A stretch of DNA of 5,407 nt, taken from the NCBI GenBank assembly GCA_029932545.1, contig JAOZPW010000261.1:1-5407 (forward strand), in the 5' to 3' direction. Under the pieces are notes generated by a model that saw only the letters and a list, made by a program, of their open reading frames with translations, searched no databases and was not told the origin of the DNA. The position numbers and the translations under genes are program-made. Source of the DNA: Thermoanaerobaculales bacterium (GTDB lineage: Bacteria > Acidobacteriota > Thermoanaerobaculia > Thermoanaerobaculales > Sulfomarinibacteraceae). Below, piece by piece: positions 1 to 5,407 of this stretch (its first letter is position 1; every line of letters begins with the position of its first letter).

Positions 1-20
1 GCCAACGGTATTCACAACGA

Positions 21-28
21 GAGGAAGG
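21..28 (+). promoter_or_regulatory. Ribosome binding site for the DUF2339 gene
   Basis: The purine-rich string GAGGAAGG lies 5 bases before a TTG codon at 34-36, a good Shine-Dalgarno position. It is the main reason for choosing TTG as the start, because the frame is open upstream to the window edge with no ATG or GTG start codon in the 33 bases available. No promoter can be recognised in this short leader, so the gene may be further into an operon. Confidence 0.65.
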
Positions 29-33
29 TAGTT

Positions 34-3000
34 TTGGAAGCTCTCCTTGTCATCATTGTCATCGGGCTGCCGGTTGCGGCCATTGCAATATGTATCGTGT
101 CAGTTCTTGCCCTGTCTCGAACCCGCAAGCTCCAGAGACGGGTCGAAGAATTCGAGGGACGCATCACCGATCTCGAGGCGCGTCCGCTGACCGCACAGCC
201 GCCGGTGATTGAGGAATCGCCGCCGGAGGCTTACCAGCCATCCGACTGGGAGGCGCCGATTTCCCAATCGTCCTACGAGACCGATCCCCTCTCTGAGGAA
301 ATAGCGCCGGTGTCCATTCCTGATGCGTCCCCATCTCCACCGCCAATCGAAGGTCATACAACCCCACCGAGCCACCAGAGACCACACACGGGAGTTCCAC
401 CAACACCACCTCCGGATCGGCCTTCCATTCGGGCTCGGGCACTGGACGAGTCTGCAAAATCCGGAAGCGCCCCGCCCTCCAAGCCGAGAATTCCCAAAAT
501 CGACATCAACTGGGAGCAATGGATCGGGGTGCGCGGCGCTGCGGCTGCCGGCGGAATCGTCTTGGCCCTCGCCGCTCTGCTCTTTTTTCAGTACTCGATC
601 GAGCACGGTTTGATCTCCCCAACGATGAGGGTGGTCTTTGGAGTCCTGGTCGGCATCGCATGCCTGGTCGGGTCCGAGTGGCTGATCAAACGGGGGCAGG
701 CCGCTGCCGCCAACGCCCTCGCGGGCTCAGGGGTCGTCATCCTCTACGGGGCGACCTGGGCCGCTCAGACTCTCTACGGCCTGATAGGCATGGTGCCGGC
801 TTTCGTCTTGATGGTCGTCATCACAGCGGTCTGTGTCGCCCTCGCAGTCTCTCGTGACGCCCGTTTCATCGCTGTCCTCGGCTTGCTTGGCGGCTTCGCC
901 ACACCCCTTCTTGTGGCCTCAGACGCTTCCAGCCCGGCGGCCCTTTTCGGCTACATCCTGCTGCTCGACCTGGGCCTCTTGTGGTTGGCCCGGGCCAGGG
1001 GTTGGCCGCTGCTCGCGGTGCTCAGTCTTGCCGGGACCGCGGTGCACCAGGGTCTGTGGATCGTCGGCACGATGGATGCCGAAAGGGCGGCGTTGGGTAT
1101 CGTGGTTCTCGGTGTCTTCGGCCTTGCATTCCTCTTCGTCGACAACGGCGACAAGGAACACTCATTTCTGTGGCGCGCAACAAGAGCAGGCGGCGTTGCG
1201 GTGCCTTTCGCCTTCGGCCTTCACTTCGCCGGAACCGCCAGGCTCGCGGACAATCCGATCCCTCTGGGAGCCTTGTTGGTGATCTTGAGCGCCGGCGCCT
1301 GCTGGCTGGCTCGCAAAGAACCACGTGGGCCGGCGGTCGGCGCCGCCGGGGCATCCCTGGGCGTCATGACCCTGTGGATGATCACCCACCGCCTCGATAT
1401 CACCCAGGCCTGGCAGGCGGTCGGTGTGTGTGTGGCCGTCGCCGCCGTTTTCTTTGCGGCCTCGGTCTTTCACCGGGACCATGCCCACAGCCGCTCCTTC
1501 CTCAATGCGTCCCTGATCGCCCAACTGGGATTTCTCACCCTCCTGGTCCTGGCCTCGGTTGCCCCACGCATCCACCGTCCCTGGCCATGGATCGTCGGTT
1601 GGATCGTGCTCGGCGCAGCATTGGTCTGGCACTCACGCCGACCGTCTCGAGCCTGGATCCAGTTGGCCGCAGGGCTCGGTCCCGCCCTGGGGCTGACGAT
1701 CATCGCGGTGACACACGGAAGGCATCCCGAAGCTCTGCATTTGTGGGCCTTCGCCGCACTGATGGTTGGTCCGGTACTGGTGTTTCAGATTCTCGCCCTG
1801 ATGAGGCAGGCCGGACCGGTCCGAACCTGGGCCGAACGAACGAGTGCCGCCACAGCCATCGCCCTGATGCCGGCGGCATTGATCCTGGTCGACAACCATC
1901 ACTCCGATGCTGTTCTGTCGATGGTCTTGACCTTGATTCTCGGTATCCTGGCTGTGTTGGCGGCCACCCGATTGCGCTCCGGACCCTGGTTCTTCGCTGC
2001 CACCCTTTCAACCGCCCTCTGGCAATCGCTGGTCTATGCCGAAGGTTTCACTTCCTCTCGAATGACCGGCCAAGTTGCACTGCCGTTCGGTCTTCTGGCT
2101 GGAACGGCCCTCTTCTTTACGATCTGGCCGGTTCTGACGGCCAAGGCATTCAGCGGCAGCAAATCGGCATGGTGGGGCGCCGCGTTGGCCGGTCCTTTCT
2201 GGTTCCCGGCACTACGGGAGGCCTTCACCACCCAGTGGGGGCCTGAGGCCATCGGTCTGCTCCCGTTGGCTCTGGCGGCAGTCGCCTTGGTGGCGATCCT
2301 CAGGCTCCGACCCGCTCTTGGCGATGACGAAGACACGCGGTTCCGGGCAGTCGTCTGGTTCTGCGCCGTGGCCCTCAGTCTGGTATCCCTGGCCATTCCA
2401 CTGCAACTGGACCGTGAGTGGATCACCATCGGTTGGGCACTCAACGGATTGGCGGTGCTGGCGCTATGGACACGGTTGGACCACCCCGGTCTCAAATACT
2501 TCGGTCTGGCCCTGCTCGGCGCCTCGACCGTGCGATTGGTAGCCAACCCCGAGGTCTTGAGTTACCACGTGCGTTCAGCGACACCGGTCCTCAACTGGCT
2601 GAGCTACACCTATCTGGTTCCCGCTGTGGCGATGGTCCTCTCCATGCGGTTCCTGAAACCTCGAGAAACGCCCCGGCTTCGAGTCTGGGAAGAACGCTGG
2701 TACCCAGGAGGCCGGGCAATCGGCGCCGCAGCCTGCGGTCTGGCTGCCGTCGCGACGGTCTTCGCCTGGCTCAACCTGGCAATTGCCGACATTTTCGCTA
2801 CCAGCACAACCCTGGAGCTGACCTTCGAACGTCTGCCTGCCAGGGACGCCACGACCTCCATTGCCTGGGCCGTCTATGCGCTCATTCTGCTGGCAATCGG
2901 GGTTCGGGCCCGGAGTTCCTCCTTGCGGTGGCTCAGCCTTGGGCTGATGGTCACGACCATTCTCAAGGTCTTCCTGCACGACCTTGGCGAATTGGAAGAC

Positions 3001-3102
3001 CTCTACCGCGTCGCATCGTTGGCCGGCCTGGCCGTCTCACTGATCGTCGTATCGTTGATCTATCAACAGTTCGTCTTTCGATCGACGGGAGAAGATTCAT
3101 GA
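34..3102 (+). CDS. DUF2339 family polytopic membrane protein
   Basis: This gene encodes a 1022-residue integral membrane protein of unknown biochemical function, expected in the inner membrane. Residues 4-27 form an N-terminal transmembrane helix. A short charged heptad-like stretch follows (about 29-50, RTRKLQRRVEEFEGRITDLE), then a Pro/Ser-rich linker (51-155). From about 158 to the end it is almost entirely hydrophobic helices, probably two dozen or more. The family signature begins at INWEQWIGVRG (158-168). It continues through FFQYSIEHGLISPTMRVVFG (184-203), the Gly/Ala-rich ALAGSGVVILYG (228-239) and LGLLGGFATPLL (282-293). The C-terminus has the usual ending, with ILKVFLHDLGELEDLYRVAS (976-995) followed by a final helix and YQQF. 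The length fits large family members. The assignment rests on remembered family features, not a search. Start: TTG with a good Shine-Dalgarno; an upstream start outside the window is possible. Its stop overlaps the ATG of the DUF3999-like gene, so the two are probably co-translated and functionally linked. No catalytic motif is apparent. Confidence 0.9.
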   Translation: MEALLVIIVIGLPVAAIAICIVSVLALSRTRKLQRRVEEFEGRITDLEARPLTAQPPVIEESPPEAYQPSDWEAPISQSSYETDPLSEEIAPVSIPDASPSPPPIEGHTTPPSHQRPHTGVPPTPPPDRPSIRARALDESAKSGSAPPSKPRIPKIDINWEQWIGVRGAAAAGGIVLALAALLFFQYSIEHGLISPTMRVVFGVLVGIACLVGSEWLIKRGQAAAANALAGSGVVILYGATWAAQTLYGLIGMVPAFVLMVVITAVCVALAVSRDARFIAVLGLLGGFATPLLVASDASSPAALFGYILLLDLGLLWLARARGWPLLAVLSLAGTAVHQGLWIVGTMDAERAALGIVVLGVFGLAFLFVDNGDKEHSFLWRATRAGGVAVPFAFGLHFAGTARLADNPIPLGALLVILSAGACWLARKEPRGPAVGAAGASLGVMTLWMITHRLDITQAWQAVGVCVAVAAVFFAASVFHRDHAHSRSFLNASLIAQLGFLTLLVLASVAPRIHRPWPWIVGWIVLGAALVWHSRRPSRAWIQLAAGLGPALGLTIIAVTHGRHPEALHLWAFAALMVGPVLVFQILALMRQAGPVRTWAERTSAATAIALMPAALILVDNHHSDAVLSMVLTLILGILAVLAATRLRSGPWFFAATLSTALWQSLVYAEGFTSSRMTGQVALPFGLLAGTALFFTIWPVLTAKAFSGSKSAWWGAALAGPFWFPALREAFTTQWGPEAIGLLPLALAAVALVAILRLRPALGDDEDTRFRAVVWFCAVALSLVSLAIPLQLDREWITIGWALNGLAVLALWTRLDHPGLKYFGLALLGASTVRLVANPEVLSYHVRSATPVLNWLSYTYLVPAVAMVLSMRFLKPRETPRLRVWEERWYPGGRAIGAAACGLAAVATVFAWLNLAIADIFATSTTLELTFERLPARDATTSIAWAVYALILLAIGVRARSSSLRWLSLGLMVTTILKVFLHDLGELEDLYRVASLAGLAVSLIVVSLIYQQFVFRSTGEDS
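3087..3102 (+). promoter_or_regulatory. Shine-Dalgarno and ATGA stop-start overlap
   Basis: GGGAGAAG (3087-3094) sits inside the last codons of the DUF2339 gene, 4 bases before ATG at 3099. The TGA stop at 3100-3102 overlaps that ATG. This is a classic translational coupling arrangement and supports 3099 as the ancestral start of the second gene, even though the first 90 or so codons after it look unusual. Confidence 0.75.
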
Positions 3103-5407
3103 CCAAGCCTTACCTCCTGACACGGCGATGTGGGAAGCTCTTGGCAACGTATCCTCGCGCTACTTCAAAAAATCCAAACATCGTCTCAGGCCGCTGGATT
3201 CAGTTCTCAGATCCTATGTTGCCAACAGCTGGTTTCTGGTCGGAGGTCATCAGAACCCCCGGAAGGGGATGCGTTTTCTCCCCCTCTCCCCCTCTCCCCC
3301 TCTCCCCCTCACCGTTGCAGGTCTCAGGGTTCGAGGATCAGGGATCAGGCCCCATTGAGAAATTTGAGGACCGTCGGCTGATCTTGAGCTTCGCCCTTGC
3401 ATTCCTCATGCTGGCCACCACCCTTCCGGCGAAAAACCTCGCCACGCTCTTCCCCTTCCGGGCGCCGATCACTACCGAAGGTCCGGGGCTCAGTCGGCTT
3501 GAAGTTCCCGTCGGCGTCATCGGCCCCTGTCGAACGGATCTGGCCGACCTCAGAATCTTGTCCTTATCTGGCCGAGAAGTGCCCTTCCTGGTTGACAGCC
3601 CCGATGCAACAGGGACCGTCATGGAGCTTCGGCACAGGGCAACACCAAAGATATTGTCGGCCGGGCGCTCGCGAAAGGCCCTCGACAGCAGGGTCACAAG
3701 ATTCAGGGAAGATTACGTACTCGACGTGCCATCAGTCCCCGATGATGTCGCCGCGTGGGATCTCGTCGTCACCGTCGCACGACCGGAATTCGTCAGCCGT
3801 GTGACGATCCGCTCAATAGACGGGCGCGGTAAGAGCGTCACTCTGCTTCAAGACGGTTCCTTCTTCCGCCTGCCTGACGCCGGGGCCGAAAAAAGCCGTT
3901 TCACCGTCCCCGACCGAAAGATCAGCCGGCTGGAACTGACCCTGGAGGGTCTGGATCAGGGCTATCTCGATCCAAGATTCACCCTGGAAGCCCGGCGATT
4001 ACTGCCGGTATCAGAGAAGAACGGCGTCGCATTGGAGATCGTGGAGGTTCGACAACTTCCTCTGGCGACCGAGATGGTCGTCAAGCGCCCCAGGGGGCTG
4101 GTTCCCCGCCGGCTCCTTTTATCCACGAGCACCGGCACCTTCCACCGCAAGATCACCGTCTGGGACGAGGGACCGGGCGCCGACCCCGAGGTCCTGGGCT
4201 CCAGCGCGGTGCTGCGGATCGACGCCATTGCTGCAATCGAAAACCTCGAAATCCCCCTCCGCCCGGCTCGTGGCGACCGCCTCCGGGTTATTGTCAACAA
4301 TGAGGACAGTCCCCCGCTCGATGGCTTGGGCCTTGAGGCTCTGGTACCGCAACCGGTCCTGATCTTCTCCCTGCCTCAGGGTGAAACGCATGCCACTCTG
4401 GTATTCGGAGGCGGCCGGGCTCATCGACCCCGCTACGATTTGTTCGCCCTCGAGGGAAGGGACGACCTTCCGGCGGCAGGAGAGTCCGCTGACCGAGCCC
4501 TGGCTCTGCTGGATCCTACCCGCGCTTCGACGGCAACACTGGGCCCTGTCGAGAGCAACCCCCTGTATGACGCCACTCCGGCGCTCAAATTCGCCATGCA
4601 CCCTGGGGCGCCGATCGATCCTCGTTTGTATTCGCACCGAAGGCGTATTGATGTGCAACCCTCGACAGAAGGTCTCGCCAGCATCGAGATCAACACTTCG
4701 GATCTGGCAGTCATGCGCCCGGACATGGCCGATTTACGGATCATCGATTCGGAGGCTCGGCAATGGGCCTATCTCCGGCAGGATCGGTCCCGAACCATCG
4801 ACATCGAACTCAGACAGACTGACCATCGAGTTAATGACCAATGGTCCCACTATTCCCTTGAGGTCCCCAATCCGCCGATGACGGTCGCCCGTTTACTCAT
4901 CCAGACCGAGGCGCCGTATTTTGACCGCGACTTCAGGCTTCAGGTAACGCTGGAGGACGGGAAGAAACGGGACCTTATCCATGACCGGTTCTTCAGGCGG
5001 CTCGGCGATCCCAGACCTGTGCGAATCGATTTCTCACGGACCCGGGTGGTCGGCCTCGAACTGATCGTCAACGACGGTGACGACGCACCATTGACCTTGA
5101 ATTCGGTCAGCGCGAGGATCCCCGCTCCCAATCTCTACCTGGCAGCTGAACCCGGCACCTACGAAGTCTTGATGGGCTTCCCCGAAGCCAAACCGCCTCA
5201 CTACGAGTTGGAAAAAATCCGTTCGACAATCCTGGCGGTTCCCGCAGCAACCGTAACCTCGGGCGCCCTGGAGAACAACCCTCTCTACAGTGCCGCCCGC
5301 CGTCTCTCCGGCGCCGCCAACCTGCAGAAGATCCTGCTGTGGGCGGTCTTGGGTTTTGCGGTGATCATTCTCGTTTTGATGACACTGCGAATGGCACGCC
5401 AGGAGCA
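3099..5407 (+). CDS. DUF3999-like membrane-anchored periplasmic protein (3' end cut by window)
   Basis: The frame from ATG 3099 has no stop before the window ends: 769 full codons plus two bases. Residues 1-91 are an atypical extension with a Pro/Ser tract (about 60-72). RRLILSFALAFLMLATTLPA (92-111) looks like a signal peptide with possible cleavage after A111. The rest to about 743 is beta-rich and presumably periplasmic. ILLWAVLGFAVIILVLMTL (745-763) is a C-terminal membrane helix, followed by basic residues, so the true end is probably near. DUF3999 likeness is seen in the N-terminal module, especially LADLRILSLSGREVPFLVDS (148-167), and in the beta modules before the terminal helix. The module recurs at MADLRIIDSEARQWAYLRQD (543-562). 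Each half ends in E(S/N)NPLY (485, 725). It is longer than the roughly 450 residues I remember for proteobacterial members. The beta modules may be galactose-binding/discoidin-like, which is inference from pattern only. Function is unknown; a complex with the coupled DUF2339 protein is likely. Alternative starts, should the extension not be translated, are ATG 3216 and TTG 3315, 3384; ATG 3408 would remove most of the signal peptide. Confidence 0.82.
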   Translation, partial: MTKPYLLTRRCGKLLATYPRATSKNPNIVSGRWIQFSDPMLPTAGFWSEVIRTPGRGCVFSPSPPLPLSPSPLQVSGFEDQGSGPIEKFEDRRLILSFALAFLMLATTLPAKNLATLFPFRAPITTEGPGLSRLEVPVGVIGPCRTDLADLRILSLSGREVPFLVDSPDATGTVMELRHRATPKILSAGRSRKALDSRVTRFREDYVLDVPSVPDDVAAWDLVVTVARPEFVSRVTIRSIDGRGKSVTLLQDGSFFRLPDAGAEKSRFTVPDRKISRLELTLEGLDQGYLDPRFTLEARRLLPVSEKNGVALEIVEVRQLPLATEMVVKRPRGLVPRRLLLSTSTGTFHRKITVWDEGPGADPEVLGSSAVLRIDAIAAIENLEIPLRPARGDRLRVIVNNEDSPPLDGLGLEALVPQPVLIFSLPQGETHATLVFGGGRAHRPRYDLFALEGRDDLPAAGESADRALALLDPTRASTATLGPVESNPLYDATPALKFAMHPGAPIDPRLYSHRRRIDVQPSTEGLASIEINTSDLAVMRPDMADLRIIDSEARQWAYLRQDRSRTIDIELRQTDHRVNDQWSHYSLEVPNPPMTVARLLIQTEAPYFDRDFRLQVTLEDGKKRDLIHDRFFRRLGDPRPVRIDFSRTRVVGLELIVNDGDDAPLTLNSVSARIPAPNLYLAAEPGTYEVLMGFPEAKPPHYELEKIRSTILAVPAATVTSGALENNPLYSAARRLSGAANLQKILLWAVLGFAVIILVLMTLRMARQE
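3277..3310 (+). repeat. Four perfect copies of an 8-bp unit (TCTCCCCC)
   Basis: Units occupy 3277-3284, 3285-3292, 3293-3300 and 3301-3308, followed by a partial TC. Read in the DUF3999-like frame the tract encodes a Ser/Pro/Leu peptide. The unit is not a multiple of three, so one copy gained or lost would shift the frame. The plus strand is pure pyrimidine. The minus strand carries four runs of five G separated by AGA loops, a perfect G-quadruplex pattern, and the tract has mirror symmetry compatible with triplex DNA. Confidence 0.95.
3335..3349 (+). repeat. Tandem 7-bp duplication (GGATCAG x2)
   Basis: GGATCAG at 3335-3341 is followed at once by GGATCAG at 3342-3348 and one more G. It lies in the same atypical segment as the 8-bp repeat. 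Two copies may be chance, but together they suggest simple-sequence, intergenic-type DNA. Confidence 0.7.
3456..5309 (+). repeat. Diverged internal duplication encoded in the DUF3999-like gene
   Basis: This is a protein-level repeat, not a DNA-level one. Unit 1 spans about residues 120-492 and unit 2 about 501-737. Matching landmarks, in the same order, are: APIT (122) and APID (504); LADLRIL (148) and MADLRII (543); YVLDVPSVP (206) and YSLEVPNPP (585); VNNEDSPPL (399) and VNDGDDAPL (657); ATLVFGGGRAHRPRYDL (432) and YEVLMGFPEAKPPHYEL (688); ESNPLYDA (485) and ENNPLYSA (725). Unit 1 is about 135 residues longer. It seems to hold two successive beta modules (about 206-290 and 310-410) where unit 2 has one (585-672). 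Confidence 0.75.

Larger units (their letters stand above)
3129..3377 (+). other. Atypical insert-like segment at the 5' end of the DUF3999-like gene
   Basis: This stretch separates the coupled start (MTKPYLLTRR, codons 1-10) from the signal-peptide core (LILSFALAFL, from codon 94). Removing codons 11-93 would leave a conventional basic n-region followed directly by the hydrophobic core. In the first 50 codons of the segment (from 3126) I count 24 ending in A or T, against 17 of 50 in a sample from the main body (3714-3863), a modest difference. The encoded peptide has no recognisable domain, and it includes a simple-sequence tract and a 7-bp tandem duplication. All three forward frames lack stops from 3130 to 3355, so an open frame here is weak evidence of coding. 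The borders are approximate and the insertion is inferred, not shown. No terminal inverted repeats or clear target duplication were seen. Confidence 0.45.

Noticed and set aside
100..606. A 168-codon minus-strand frame and other long antisense frames across the DUF2339 gene
   Set aside because: The compositions are Arg/Gly/Trp-rich, no family features are seen, and all lie opposite a well-supported gene. They are best explained by high GC content.
981..2246. A 421-codon open frame on the plus strand inside the DUF2339 gene
   Set aside because: It overlaps the recognised gene in another frame and its translation is rich in Arg, Gly and Pro with no membrane segments or motifs, typical of a shadow frame in GC-rich coding DNA.
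3261..3284. Rho-independent terminator formed by GGGGA (3265-3269) and TCCCC
   Set aside because: The stem is only about five pairs, no T-run follows, and it lies within an open coding frame between coupled genes.
3277..3310. CRISPR array
   Set aside because: The 8-bp units are directly adjacent with no spacers and are far too short for CRISPR repeats.
3128..3381. Two small plus-strand frames (3128-3358 and 3130-3381) as separate short genes
   Set aside because: Neither has a clear ribosome binding site or recognisable product. They exist because all three frames happen to lack stops in this segment. They matter only as the frames entered after repeat slippage.
4381..4881. A 166-codon plus-strand frame and a 179-codon minus-strand frame (4119-4658) in the second half of the window
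   Set aside because: Both lie inside the uninterrupted DUF3999-like frame, which has the signal peptide, repeated motifs and membrane anchor. The overlapping frames show none.

Overview
The window looks like part of a chromosome from a high-GC Gram-negative-type bacterium. Coding third positions are mostly G or C, one start is TTG, and both genes have purine-rich Shine-Dalgarno sequences. The second gene encodes a protein with an apparent signal peptide, a large extracytoplasmic part and a C-terminal membrane anchor, which fits an organism with a periplasm. The lineage cannot be fixed from this sequence. An Acidobacteriota-like or deltaproteobacterial-like source is only a guess.

The layout is simple: two same-strand, translationally coupled genes fill almost all of the window. 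Bases 34-3102 encode a 1022-residue polytopic membrane protein of the DUF2339 type. Its stop overlaps the next start as ATGA (3099-3102). From 3099 a second frame stays open, with no stop codon, to the end of the window (769 complete codons). It encodes a DUF3999-like protein: signal-peptide-like segment, repeated beta-rich modules, and one C-terminal transmembrane helix just before the window edge. The gene is probably only a few codons from its end.

The two families are, from memory, often neighbours in bacterial genomes and neither has an established function. The layout suggests a membrane complex: a many-helix inner-membrane protein plus a partner that puts beta-sandwich, possibly ligand-binding, modules into the periplasm. 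A role in envelope or polysaccharide biology is plausible but is inference.

The oddest part is the 5' end of the second gene (about 3126-3377). Some 80 extra codons with slightly different codon use separate a normal-looking start from the signal-peptide-like segment. This stretch holds four perfect copies of an 8-bp unit (3277-3308). The tract is a frame-shifting slippage candidate and also a textbook G-quadruplex and triplex motif. A second notable point is a clear internal duplication in the DUF3999-like protein. I found no RNA genes, CRISPR array, insertion sequence or convincing terminator.
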